Shown piece by piece: positions 1 to 8,218 of a stretch of 64,000 nt of DNA. The translations under genes were made by a program, and so were the position numbers. The stretch spans positions 1 to 64,000 of the forward strand of contig NZ_JAKHSK010000008.1 of NCBI RefSeq assembly GCF_023499215.1. The letters are read 5' to 3'. The DNA is from Zunongwangia pacifica (GTDB lineage: Bacteria; Bacteroidota; Bacteroidia; Flavobacteriales; Flavobacteriaceae). Under the pieces are notes generated by a model. The model ran no database searches. It worked only from the letters and a program-made list of their open reading frames with translations, and was not told the origin of the DNA. Within the stretch, counting starts at the first letter, position 1, and each line of letters begins with the position of its first letter.

Positions 1-80
1 TCAAAATCTTTTACAATAGATTTTTTAAAAGCCTCTGAATACTTACGGGACTTTTGAATTAATTTGATTGTTGACTTCAT
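1..80 (-). CDS. Transposase OrfA-like HTH protein, N-terminus only (partial)
   Basis: An ATG at 80 on the minus strand opens a frame that runs off the window after 26 codons. It starts MKSTIKLIQKSRKYSEAF and continues with a Lys-rich stretch ending near VKDF. The KYSEAFKxxxVxDF pattern is typical of the first helix of the helix-turn-helix OrfA proteins of IS3-family elements, which bind the element ends. The IS-end-like DNA just upstream supports this. The fragment is too short to assign a subgroup. Confidence 0.55.
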   Translation of the reverse strand, partial: MKSTIKLIQKSRKYSEAFKKSIVKDF

Positions 81-118
81 AGATTTAACCTGTTATGGTC
101 AACCTATATCAGGGACGT
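1..118 (-). mobile_element. End of an IS3-type insertion sequence, cut by the window edge
   Basis: The minus strand carries the start of a small transposase gene close to the left edge. In front of it lies an end sequence, read on the minus strand as GTCCCTGATATAGGTTGACC then ATAACAGGTTAAATCT. The paired AGGTTGACC/CAGGTTAAA repeats ahead of the first ATG look like the terminal region of flavobacterial IS3-family elements. The outer edge is placed near 115-118. The rest of the element and its other end lie outside the window, so intactness and target-site duplication cannot be judged. Confidence 0.6.
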
Positions 119-157
119 ACACCATTCAATATTCAGCATTTAAAATTCAATACTCCT

Positions 158-243
158 CATGGTTCTTGATTCCTGATTCTTGACTCTTAAATCTCTTTTC
201 TTTAGTCGATTTTCTAATGTCTAACAGCGTAGCGATCTAACTT
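158..243. repeat. Repetitive intergenic text between the IS end and the M14 gene
   Basis: A short block with near-tandem units (TTGATT, TGATT, TTGACT) is followed by TCTAATGTCTAACAGCGTAG and GCGATCTAACTT. Such low-complexity blocks with TCTAAC-type repeats occur as dispersed intergenic repeats in Flavobacteriaceae, as I recall. No open frame or RNA gene is visible here. It probably marks a site of past rearrangement beside the insertion sequence. Confidence 0.35.
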
Positions 244-254
244 TTAACTTCGTA

Positions 255-2774
255 TTACATGTAATCGCCAAAGAAAATGGCATTCATCAATAATTTATTG
301 GTTCCGAACCAAAATGCTCTAAAATTGGTATTATCTGTAAAATAAATGACCTTTCCTTTGCCAAAGCCACCTGTTTTAAAAGGTACCGTATTTTTTATCT
401 CTTCATTTTTTTCTTCACTTATATAACCGCTTAATAAAGGATCACTGGTATACTGAATCGGATTATTATAGCTCTGTTCATCAGCTTCAACAAAAATGGT
501 TGTATTTCTAAAAAGTGCCAGCCGATCGTTTTTATACCCAAAATTAATAGGGTGGGAACGGTCTAATTTTGCTTCAAAAATGGCACCGCCAATACCCTGA
601 GCTCCGTAGAAATCGCTGCGCTGCTCAAAACTAATGTTTTTAGCAGTGATAGGATCACTTTTTGTTTTAATGTCCAGTAGGTTGTTGGCAATTAGGTAAC
701 GGGATGCATTTCTGTACGCAATTAAAGTCCCCCCGTTCTTAATCCAGGTTTTAAGTTTTTCGGTATCATTTTTATCCAGAGCTGTCCCCCAGCTGTTCAC
801 TAAAATAATATCGGTATATCGGCTAAGATCGGCACGCCCAAAGTTACGGGTGTTTAGTTTGGTAACTTTAATGTCGTATCGTTGATCAAATAAATGCCAA
901 ATTTCACCGGCATCATAAGGTGTGATCCCTTCGCTAACTAAAAGAGCAATTTCCTGATGTTCTATCGGAACAAAAAAGCGGCTACCAAGGTTAATTCCTG
1001 ATGTTAAACCGGTGCCCACCGCATCGATCTCAATATTAGCCGTTTTAGCAACGTTTTTTATAAAGTCGAAAAGTTCTTCTTTATCCAGTTTTTGATTCTG
1101 AACCGGGATCATGATACTTCCGTAGTCATATTCTTTATTTTTTGTGCCAAATTTTTTCATGGCCACACGGGCTCTCAAACCCTTATCCAGGATCATGTTC
1201 AGGGCTTTTGGCGCATTGTAGTCGTGCCATTCCATCACATAGGCATAAGAGCTTTTTTCTACGGAAGGAACTGCAGGTTGTTTAAGCTCTTCAATTATGG
1301 CTCCGGCATGATCCAATGGTGCATCTTCGGTATACTCTACATTAAAAGCCAACGGGAGTGTCCATGCCGAAATATCGTAAAATAGGCTATCTTCAAAACG
1401 GGTTCTTTTTTCGAACATGGCTTCTACCAGGCGATGTTGCCTCTGATTCTTGGGAATGATATAAGCAGAACCTGGTTTATAGGTTTGGCCGTCTTTACTG
1501 AATTCTTTGGCTACCGGATGAATTTCGATTTGATGTCTTTTCATGATTTCAGCTAAATGATAAGCTGTGGTGGCATCTTTCTCATTTCCAAAAGCCCAGG
1601 CACCTTTACCGGCCGAACTCCTGGCATTATTGTAAAAATCACGTTGATAATTCAACAATTTCACCCTCATGCTTTTTGCGGCTTCTAAAGTAGAAAGTGC
1701 AGCGGTAAATTGATTTCTAATGGTAAATGGGAACGTTAATAATCCGTTATCGGTTTCCTGTGCATGGCCACGAGAACTCGCCTGTTCAAACAAAATCCCT
1801 ATGCTTCCGTTAATATCGGGAAAGGTAGAACCCTTTCCGTAGTAAAAATCATCATAACTTTCTTCCGTAAAATAAAAGCTTCCTAATTTATCAAAAGCGG
1901 CGGCGTGATATTTCCCGATTTCCTGAGTGAGTTCCTGATTGAGATCTGGCGTTAAAGGATGTGTTCTGGACGGAATTCCCGGCTGAAAGAAAAAGGAAGC
2001 ATTAGAACCCATTTCATGATGATCGGTAAGAATGTTGGGATACCATTTATGAAAGGTTTTAATTCTGGCCTGTGATTCTGGTAACTGTGCCGGCAGCCAA
2101 TCGCGGTTAAGGTCAAACCAATAGTGATTGGTACGGCCACCCGGCCAAACTTCATCGTATTCGCGGTCTTGTGGATCGGCATTAATATTGGCACTACGAT
2201 TGGTATTGGCCCAATAGGCGAAGCGTTGCAATCCATCTGGGTTAAAAGAAGGATCAAAAAGAATAATGGTGTGATCCAGTACTTCTTCAATTTCATCACC
2301 TTCAGCCGCCGCTAAATAATAAGCGACAAGTAGTGCTGCATTGGCTCCGCTGGGTTCGTTACCGTGGATAGAAAATCCCTGATTCACTACAATGGGCATC
2401 TCTTTGGTATTAAGATTGGCGGAGCCTTCTTCAACCAAGGCTTTATGCTGCTGCCGAATTTGGTCGATATTCCGAATATTTTCTTCTGAAGAAATTGTAA
2501 GCAATAAAAGGGGGCGTCCTTCGTAAGAGGTGCCGCGGTTTTCTATGCTGATGCGTGGGGAAATTTCAGCAAGTTTGCTCATGTAATTTACCAATCGATC
2601 ATGGCTTACATGCCACTGTCCCGGTACAAACCCTATAATGTCCTGTGGTTTTGGGATATCGGCATTATAACTAACGTTTTTTGGTAAATAATAATCCAGG
2701 CTTAGCGTGTCGAAATCCTGGGCTTGAAAACCAAGTGATGAAATAATAAAAAAAAGAGTAAAAATTTTCTTCAT
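255..2774 (-). CDS. M14-family zinc carboxypeptidase, secreted
   Basis: An 839-residue protein with a clear signal peptide (MKKIFTLFFIISSLGFQAQ), so it should act in the periplasm or outside the cell. The M14 zinc site is visible: HGNE with His137 and Glu140 as ligands, a His in DHHEMG (252/253) as third ligand, and Glu330 in GILFEQ as the likely catalytic glutamate. The catalytic domain covers roughly residues 50-370. The remaining 450 residues end in a domain resembling the glutamine-amidotransferase-like tail of large bacterial M14 peptidases. It is monocistronic; the next gene upstream ends in its own terminator. The peptide substrate is unknown. The family assignment is firm. Confidence 0.88.
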   Translation of the reverse strand: MKKIFTLFFIISSLGFQAQDFDTLSLDYYLPKNVSYNADIPKPQDIIGFVPGQWHVSHDRLVNYMSKLAEISPRISIENRGTSYEGRPLLLLTISSEENIRNIDQIRQQHKALVEEGSANLNTKEMPIVVNQGFSIHGNEPSGANAALLVAYYLAAAEGDEIEEVLDHTIILFDPSFNPDGLQRFAYWANTNRSANINADPQDREYDEVWPGGRTNHYWFDLNRDWLPAQLPESQARIKTFHKWYPNILTDHHEMGSNASFFFQPGIPSRTHPLTPDLNQELTQEIGKYHAAAFDKLGSFYFTEESYDDFYYGKGSTFPDINGSIGILFEQASSRGHAQETDNGLLTFPFTIRNQFTAALSTLEAAKSMRVKLLNYQRDFYNNARSSAGKGAWAFGNEKDATTAYHLAEIMKRHQIEIHPVAKEFSKDGQTYKPGSAYIIPKNQRQHRLVEAMFEKRTRFEDSLFYDISAWTLPLAFNVEYTEDAPLDHAGAIIEELKQPAVPSVEKSSYAYVMEWHDYNAPKALNMILDKGLRARVAMKKFGTKNKEYDYGSIMIPVQNQKLDKEELFDFIKNVAKTANIEIDAVGTGLTSGINLGSRFFVPIEHQEIALLVSEGITPYDAGEIWHLFDQRYDIKVTKLNTRNFGRADLSRYTDIILVNSWGTALDKNDTEKLKTWIKNGGTLIAYRNASRYLIANNLLDIKTKSDPITAKNISFEQRSDFYGAQGIGGAIFEAKLDRSHPINFGYKNDRLALFRNTTIFVEADEQSYNNPIQYTSDPLLSGYISEEKNEEIKNTVPFKTGGFGKGKVIYFTDNTNFRAFWFGTNKLLMNAIFFGDYM

Positions 2775-2793
2775 AATTTAAAATATTGAGGTA

Positions 2794-2828
2794 TAAAACA
2801 AAAAACCGCCTCTGGTTAGGAGGCGGTT
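2794..2828 (-). terminator. Intrinsic terminator of the DUF3276 gene
   Basis: Perfect 9-bp arms AACCGCCTC (2804-2812) and GAGGCGGTT (2820-2828) enclose a 7-nt loop. Read on the minus strand the stem is followed by TTTTTTG. It lies 20 bp after the stop of the DUF3276 gene and before the M14 gene, so it separates the two. Confidence 0.8.
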
Positions 2829-2848
2829 AACAATTTAAGTGTAATTTT

Positions 2849-3226
2849 TTAGATATCGTCAAAGCTAACATCAGTAAAATTTTCTGGAGCAGTTTTGGCT
2901 TCAACTGCACTGGTGCCTTCGTAAGAAGGTTTAAAATCTTTTTGGTGACGCTCACTTATTACTTCTTCTCCTTTTTCATCAAGAATAAAATCTGTCATTT
3001 CCTGAAGAATTTCTGCAAAACCGGCAAAATCTTCTTTGTAAAGGTAGATTTTGTGTTTTTTGTAATAGAAAGATCCATCGTCATTGGTGAATTTCTTGCT
3101 CTCTGTGATAGTAAGGTAATAGTCGCTGGCACGAGTGGCTCTCACATCAAAGAAGTAAGTTCTTCTTCCTGCTCTTAGTACTTTAGAGAATATTTCTTCT
3201 TTCTCCATCAATCCCTTGTCGCTCAT
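2849..3226 (-). CDS. DUF3276 / PUR-alpha-like nucleic acid-binding protein
   Basis: A 125-residue cytoplasmic protein. The segment from about residue 9 to 95, with KVLRAGRRTYFFDV, DYYLTITESKK and a DFAGF helix, matches the DUF3276 family of Bacteroidota. That family folds like PUR repeats, which bind single-stranded DNA or RNA. The tail after residue 95 is acidic and probably disordered. It is transcribed alone, with a terminator just downstream and 76 bp to the ABC transporter gene upstream. Its cellular role is not known; RNA or DNA binding follows from the family. Confidence 0.85.
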   Translation of the reverse strand: MSDKGLMEKEEIFSKVLRAGRRTYFFDVRATRASDYYLTITESKKFTNDDGSFYYKKHKIYLYKEDFAGFAEILQEMTDFILDEKGEEVISERHQKDFKPSYEGTSAVEAKTAPENFTDVSFDDI

Positions 3227-3302
3227 AAAATATAATTCTTTAAATGGTTTAGTAAAGTTGCTTTCAAAAATCTAAAAAAAATTAACATCTTACAAGAAAT
3301 TT

Positions 3303-5060
3303 TCACATTTCTTTCTCATTTAACTGTTTTGCATACAGTTCTTTATAATATCCGTCTATTTTAATCAATTCTTCATGACTGCCTCGTTGTACGATATTTC
3401 CGTCTTCAAGAATAATTATCTTGTCTGCATTTTTTGCTGAAGAAATTCTGTGACTCACGATAATTGTGGTCTTATCCCGCGAAATTTTGAAAAGATTGCT
3501 AAGAATAGCTTCTTCAGTTTCAGTATCTACTGCTGAAAGGCAATCGTCAAAAAGCAGAATTTGCGGATTTTGTATAATTGCCCTGGCGATAGAAACCCGT
3601 TGTTTTTGCCCACCAGATAAGGTGATACCACGTTCACCAAGTACGGTATCGTAACCTTTGCTAAAGTTTTTAATGTTTTTATGTACAGAAGCCGTTTTAG
3701 CTGCTTCGATCACATCTTCATCGGTTGCATTGTCTTTTCCGAATTTAATATTGTTTCTAATCGAATCGCTAAACAGAAATGCATCCTGTGGTACATATCC
3801 TATATTTCTTCTTAAGTTATCCAGATTCAGGTTTTTTATGTTGATACCATCAACCTCAATCGATCCTTCTTCAACATCATACAATCTCCCTATAAGATCG
3901 AGTACAGTAGATTTGCCAGATCCTGTTTTACCGATAATTGCTAAGGTTTCCCCCTGGTTTACTTCAAAAGAGATATTTTTTAATGCGGTAATATTGGTGT
4001 CTTCATACGTAAATGTTACGTTCTTTAAGTTCACTTTGCCTTTAATTGGATCTTCGGTTTCTTTATGGTTTTTAATTTCTGGCTCGCTATCCAAAAATTC
4101 ATTGATTCGTTCCTGGGAAGCTTCAGCCTGTTTAACCAAAGAGGTTACCCATCCTATCGAAGCTACCGGCCAGGTAAGCATATTTACATACAATAAAAAT
4201 TCTACAATCACCCCAAGGTTATCAATCTGCCCGGTAATGTACTGGCGCCCTCCTACATAAATAACAAGGACGTTGCTTATCCCGATAAGAAGTACCATAA
4301 GCGGAAAGAAAAAGGCCTGTACTTTTACCAGATCGATATTCTTATCTCTGCTGGTGTTTGAAAGATCGGTAAAATTACTGTCGGTTTGTGGTTCTAATCC
4401 ATAAGATTTTATGACCGCGATCCCGCTAAAACTTTCCTGTGTAAAAGTGTTCAGTTTAGATAAATATTGCTGAACTACTGTACTGCGTTTTTGAATGGCG
4501 ACACTTAACTTATAGATCGCAAATGATAAAATGGGCAGTGGGATTACAGTATAAAGTGTAAGTTCTGGTGCTGCCTGGATCATAAAAATCAATACAACAA
4601 TTGTTGAAGTAAGCGTGGTTACCGTATACATTATGGCCGGCCCCAAATACATTCTTACTTTGGTGACATCTTCGCTAATACGGTTCATTAAATCCCCGGT
4701 GCGGTTCTTTTTATAGAAATTAAGGGATAATTCCTGGTAGTGTTTGTACACCACATTTTTTAAGTCGTATTCGATATGTCGCGAAACTACAATAAAGGTT
4801 TGTCGCATAAGGAAGGTGAAAAATGCAGAAATTAAGGTTGTTCCTGCTAACAGCAGGATGTTTTTTAATAATTCAGCTTTTAGAGAATCGTAGCCTGTAA
4901 TCTGTCCATTAATATACTGCTCGATAGCATCGGTAGAATTTCCTATAAGAGGTATAAAATACAAGCCAAAAATTCTGGAAATGATGGTTACGACCAGTCC
5001 CAAAAGTAATTTCCATTTATATTTTAAAAAGAATTTATTGAGTGTTCTTAAATGTTTCAT
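3303..5060 (-). CDS. ABC exporter half-transporter (fused membrane and ATPase domains)
   Basis: 585 residues. Residues 1 to about 315 form a six-helix exporter membrane domain; about 340-575 are the nucleotide-binding domain. Walker A is GKTGSGKST, the signature is LSGGQ, Walker B is ILLFDD followed by CLSAVD, and the switch histidine is in IIVSHR. The residue after the Walker B aspartate is Asp, not the usual catalytic Glu, which is typical of the degenerate half of heterodimeric exporters. No second half-transporter gene lies nearby. The MsbA/multidrug-type fold is certain; the substrate is unknown. It is divergent from the leucine dehydrogenase gene. Confidence 0.85.
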   Translation of the reverse strand: MKHLRTLNKFFLKYKWKLLLGLVVTIISRIFGLYFIPLIGNSTDAIEQYINGQITGYDSLKAELLKNILLLAGTTLISAFFTFLMRQTFIVVSRHIEYDLKNVVYKHYQELSLNFYKKNRTGDLMNRISEDVTKVRMYLGPAIMYTVTTLTSTIVVLIFMIQAAPELTLYTVIPLPILSFAIYKLSVAIQKRSTVVQQYLSKLNTFTQESFSGIAVIKSYGLEPQTDSNFTDLSNTSRDKNIDLVKVQAFFFPLMVLLIGISNVLVIYVGGRQYITGQIDNLGVIVEFLLYVNMLTWPVASIGWVTSLVKQAEASQERINEFLDSEPEIKNHKETEDPIKGKVNLKNVTFTYEDTNITALKNISFEVNQGETLAIIGKTGSGKSTVLDLIGRLYDVEEGSIEVDGINIKNLNLDNLRRNIGYVPQDAFLFSDSIRNNIKFGKDNATDEDVIEAAKTASVHKNIKNFSKGYDTVLGERGITLSGGQKQRVSIARAIIQNPQILLFDDCLSAVDTETEEAILSNLFKISRDKTTIIVSHRISSAKNADKIIILEDGNIVQRGSHEELIKIDGYYKELYAKQLNEKEM

Positions 5061-5134
5061 CCTTAAAATAAATCTCTAATTTTAAGAATATGTTATTTTA
5101 ACCATAATTTAATGGTGTAAAATTAAAATATTCC

Positions 5135-5142
5135 TATTTTTG
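5135..5142 (+). promoter_or_regulatory. -7 element TATTTTTG before leucine dehydrogenase
   Basis: TATTTTTG fits the Bacteroidota -7 consensus TAnnTTTG and lies 57 bp before the ATG at 5200. No matching TTG is present 19 bp upstream, so only half of the promoter is recognisable. Confidence 0.45.
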
Positions 5143-5199
5143 TGTCGTCATTTTTAGAATATTTAAAAAAAATGACATTAATTTAAAAACCCGCAAATT

Positions 5200-6303
5200 A
5201 TGCAAGTTGATGTTTTAAATGCTAACGAACTTAAAAAAGCTGCACCGGTATTTGGACAGCTTTCGTTCGATAATCATGAACAGGTTGTTTTTTGTAACGA
5301 CAAAGATACAGGATTAAAAGCAATAATAGGTATTCACAATACAGTTTTGGGACCGGCTTTAGGTGGAACCAGAATGTGGAATTATACCAGTGAATGGGAA
5401 GCATTAAATGATGTATTACGTTTATCACGTGGGATGACATTTAAAAGTGCCATTACCGGTTTAAACCTTGGCGGTGGTAAAGCTGTTATTATAGGTGATG
5501 CCAAAACCCAAAAAACTCCAGAGCTAATGATGAAGTTTGGAGAATATGTAAATTCTCTGGGCGGAAAATACATTACTGCAGAAGATGTTGGGATGGAAAC
5601 TGCAGATATGGATCTTGTTAGGGACGTGACTCCTTATGTAACCGGGATCTCTGAAGAAAGAGGAGGATCAGGGAATCCATCACCTGTTACCGCTTACGGT
5701 GTATTTATGGGAATAAAAGCTGCTACTAAATATCAGTTTGGTACAGACGAATTAGAAGGACGCTCTGTATTGGTGCAGGGAATAGGTCATGTTGGCGAGA
5801 CTTTAGTAGAGTATTTAACCAGCGATGGTGCTAAAGTATATATTAGTGATATTAGTGAAGAGCGCTTACAGGAAGTTCGCAATAAATACGGAGCTGTTAT
5901 TTTTGAGGAAAACGATGTGTATAGCGCTCATGTAGATATTTATGCACCTTGTGCTTTAGGAGCTACCATTAACGATGATACCGTAAACCGACTTAACTGT
6001 AAAGTTGTTGCCGGTGCTGCCAATAATCAATTATCTGATGAGGTAAAACATGGCCAGATTTTACGCGAGCGTGGTATCGTTTATGCTCCAGATTTCTTAA
6101 TTAATGCCGGAGGGATTATAAATGTGTATGCCGAATTAGAAAAATATAGCAGAAAGGAGATTATGTCTAAGACTGAAAATATCTATAATACCACACTGCA
6201 AATCCTTGAAACAGCGGCTAAAGAAGACATGACAACACACTTTGCGGCACTTAAAATTGCCAAGCAAAGAATTGAAGACAGAAAAAATTCAAGTTTAAAG
6301 TAG
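5200..6303 (+). CDS. Leucine (branched-chain amino acid) dehydrogenase
   Basis: A 367-residue NAD-dependent enzyme of the Glu/Leu/Phe/Val dehydrogenase family. It would deaminate leucine, valine or isoleucine to the 2-oxo acid in the cytoplasm. The glycine-rich substrate loop GPALGGTRMW, the catalytic lysine regions GMTFKSA and GLNLGGGKAV, and the dinucleotide motif GIGHVGETLV are all present. The length and the GGTRMW form fit leucine dehydrogenases better than glutamate dehydrogenases, which are longer. It is monocistronic, with a strong terminator after it. Exact amino acid preference cannot be read from sequence. Confidence 0.88.
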   Translation: MQVDVLNANELKKAAPVFGQLSFDNHEQVVFCNDKDTGLKAIIGIHNTVLGPALGGTRMWNYTSEWEALNDVLRLSRGMTFKSAITGLNLGGGKAVIIGDAKTQKTPELMMKFGEYVNSLGGKYITAEDVGMETADMDLVRDVTPYVTGISEERGGSGNPSPVTAYGVFMGIKAATKYQFGTDELEGRSVLVQGIGHVGETLVEYLTSDGAKVYISDISEERLQEVRNKYGAVIFEENDVYSAHVDIYAPCALGATINDDTVNRLNCKVVAGAANNQLSDEVKHGQILRERGIVYAPDFLINAGGIINVYAELEKYSRKEIMSKTENIYNTTLQILETAAKEDMTTHFAALKIAKQRIEDRKNSSLK

Positions 6304-6331
6304 CTAGAATCAAAATATTGGTATTTTTGCA

Positions 6332-6360
6332 GGGCGAAAGAATAATCTTTCGCCCTTTTT
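6332..6360 (+). terminator. Intrinsic terminator of the leucine dehydrogenase gene
   Basis: Perfect 10-bp arms GGGCGAAAGA (6332-6341) and TCTTTCGCCC (6346-6355) with a 4-nt loop are followed by five T residues. It lies 28 bp after the stop. A TATTTTTG -7 element at 6322-6329 just before it may serve nusB. Confidence 0.88.
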
Positions 6361-6387
6361 AAATTCTAAAAAAGTTCTTTTACAATT

Positions 6388-7332
6388 ATGTTGACAAGAA
6401 GACATATTCGAGTTAAGGTAATGCAATCCCTATATGCATTCAACCAAAGTGAAAATGACAATCTTGCGAGCGAGGAGAAATTCCTGCTAAAAAGCATGGA
6501 AGAGATGTACGATCTTTTTGTGCTTCAGCTAAGTTTGTTAACCGAAATTAAGGCGCATGCCGAAACTTTTTTAGAGCGTTCCCAACAAAAACATCTCGCA
6601 ACCAAAGAAGATAAAGATCCAAACCGGAAATTTGTTCAGAATGCGGTTTTTGAAATTTTAGAGCAAAATACCCAGTTAGAGCAAATTATCGACGATCGTA
6701 AACTTAATCACTGGAAGTTTGATGACGAGTATGTAGCCATTTTATGGAACGAGATCAAGGAAAGTGACGCGTTTGCCGATTATATGGAAACCAGAGATAA
6801 TTCTTTTAAAGAAGATAAAGATTTTATTCTTGCGATCTTTAAAAAAGTAATTGCGCCAAACGACAAGATTTATGATTATTTTGAAGATAAAAAATTAACC
6901 TGGCTGGACGATCTTCCTTTAGTGAATACGGCGGTGGTAAAAATGCTTCAGAAATTAAAGCAAACAGCAACGCCAGAAGATAAGCTTCCTAAGTTATTCA
7001 AATCGATCGACGATAAAGAATTTGCGGTAAATCTTTTCAGGAAAACGTATCTTAAAGACGCAAAACTTTCCGAAGAAATGCAGGGGAAAACGCCAAATTG
7101 GGATAAAGACCGGATTGCTGAAATTGATACGGTGCTTTTAAAAATGGCGATTTGTGAATTTTTAGAGTTCCCATCAATTCCGGTGAAAGTAACTATAAAT
7201 GAATATCTTGAGATAAGTAAAGAATATAGTACCCCAAAAAGTAGTATTTTTATAAACGGAATTCTTGATAAGCTTTCTAAAGAGTACAAAACAGATGGGA
7301 AATTAAATAAAATAGGGCGTGGCCTTATGTAG
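6388..7332 (+). CDS. nusB: Transcription antitermination factor NusB
   Basis: 314 residues, about twice the length of the E. coli protein. The NusB helical domain is C-terminal, from about residue 190 to 305 (DRIAEIDTVLLKMAICEF, then FPSIPVKVTINEYLEISKEY). The first 185 residues form a Lys/Glu-rich helical extension typical of Bacteroidota NusB. It starts with the family hallmark MLTRRHIRVKVMQSLYAF. NusB joins NusE in antitermination of rRNA operons. It heads a likely operon with the DUF1573 and yajC genes, 43 and 19 bp apart. Confidence 0.92.
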   Translation: MLTRRHIRVKVMQSLYAFNQSENDNLASEEKFLLKSMEEMYDLFVLQLSLLTEIKAHAETFLERSQQKHLATKEDKDPNRKFVQNAVFEILEQNTQLEQIIDDRKLNHWKFDDEYVAILWNEIKESDAFADYMETRDNSFKEDKDFILAIFKKVIAPNDKIYDYFEDKKLTWLDDLPLVNTAVVKMLQKLKQTATPEDKLPKLFKSIDDKEFAVNLFRKTYLKDAKLSEEMQGKTPNWDKDRIAEIDTVLLKMAICEFLEFPSIPVKVTINEYLEISKEYSTPKSSIFINGILDKLSKEYKTDGKLNKIGRGLM

Positions 7333-7375
7333 TCTAGATTTTTTCTTAATTTTAAACCTCAAATTTATACACATT

Positions 7376-7840
7376 ATGAAAAAAGGAATTTTAATAATAG
7401 CAGCAGTGGGAACCATGTTCTTCACTTCTTGTAAAGATGCTGGAAGCAGCGCTTCAGAAAAGGTGAAAGCCGAGAATGTAGATGCAGCGGCAGCACGTGA
7501 CTCTAAAGCTACGGTATATCCTGAACTAACATTCGATGAAACCGAGTTTGATTTTGGGAATATCCCACAGGGAGAACCGGTAGAGCATGTTTTTACATTT
7601 ACCAATACAGGTAGAGCACCGTTAGTAATTACTAATGCAAAAAGTACTTGCGGATGTACTGTGCCTGAATATCATAAAAATGAATCTATCCAACCGGGTG
7701 AAACTGGAGAAATGCTCGTAAAATATAATGGATCGGGTAGAGGACAGGTTCAAAAAACAGTGACTATTTCTGCAAATACAGAAAAAGGGCAGGAGCAAAT
7801 TAAAATTAAAGCTTTTGTTGAAGCTGATAAAACAAGCTAA
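7376..7840 (+). CDS. DUF1573 lipoprotein
   Basis: 154 residues from the ATG at 7376. An upstream in-frame start at 7319 is possible but would bury the signal peptide. MKKGILIIAAVGTMFFTSC is a lipoprotein signal ending in the lipobox cysteine. Residues about 45-145 form one DUF1573 domain, an Ig-like beta sandwich related to ASPM-SPD-2-Hydin domains, with the hallmark FDFGNIPQGEPVEHVFTFTN and a conserved CGCT. The position between nusB and yajC is conserved in Flavobacteriia. The function is unknown; it is probably an envelope structural protein. Confidence 0.85.
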   Translation: MKKGILIIAAVGTMFFTSCKDAGSSASEKVKAENVDAAAARDSKATVYPELTFDETEFDFGNIPQGEPVEHVFTFTNTGRAPLVITNAKSTCGCTVPEYHKNESIQPGETGEMLVKYNGSGRGQVQKTVTISANTEKGQEQIKIKAFVEADKTS

Positions 7841-7859
7841 AAGCGAGAATTGAATATAT

Positions 7860-8165
7860 ATGGAGCAAATACAACAGTTTCTTCCGTTAATCTTAATGTT
7901 TGCCGTGGTGTATTTTTTTATGATACGTCCGCAAATGAAGAAAGCGAAACAGGAGAAGAACTTTATTTCTGAATTAAAAAAAGGAGATCGAATAGTTACC
8001 AAAAGCGGAATGCATGGTAAAATTGTAGATTTTAGTGAAAAAAACAATGCGGTAATCATTGAAACCGGGGCCGGAAAAATCACTTTCGATAAATCTTCAA
8101 TTTCTCTAGAAATGAGCCAAAAGCTTAACGAGCCGGCAAAACCAGCAAAAGAAGAGAAAAAATAA
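7860..8165 (+). CDS. yajC: Preprotein translocase subunit YajC
   Basis: 101 residues. One N-terminal membrane helix (about residues 6-22, FLPLILMFAVVYFFMIRP) is followed by the YajC hallmark RPQMKKAKQEKNF, then KKGDRIVTKSGMHGKIVDF. YajC binds SecDF and helps Sec-dependent export at the inner membrane. It is the last gene of the nusB cluster and is followed directly by a terminator. Length and motif order are normal for the family. Confidence 0.93.
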   Translation: MEQIQQFLPLILMFAVVYFFMIRPQMKKAKQEKNFISELKKGDRIVTKSGMHGKIVDFSEKNNAVIIETGAGKITFDKSSISLEMSQKLNEPAKPAKEEKK

Positions 8166-8183
8166 GATACTCTTTTAAAGAAT

Positions 8184-8218
8184 AAAAAAACCTTTAGAAA
8201 TTTCTAAAGGTTTTTTTT
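8184..8218 (+). terminator. Intrinsic terminator after yajC
   Basis: ACCTTTAGAAA and TTTCTAAAGGT form a perfect palindrome flanked by an A run before and eight T residues after, 19 bp past the yajC stop. Being symmetric, it can act in both directions and also overlaps the end of the EVE pseudogene on the minus strand. Confidence 0.88.

Noticed and set aside
3658-4260. Open frame of 200 codons on the plus strand inside the ABC exporter
   Set aside because: It is antisense to conserved transporter domains and its translation shows no family pattern; a by-product of codon use.
7622-8083. Open frame of 153 codons antisense to the DUF1573 and yajC genes
   Set aside because: Both plus-strand genes are clear family members; the antisense product resembles nothing.
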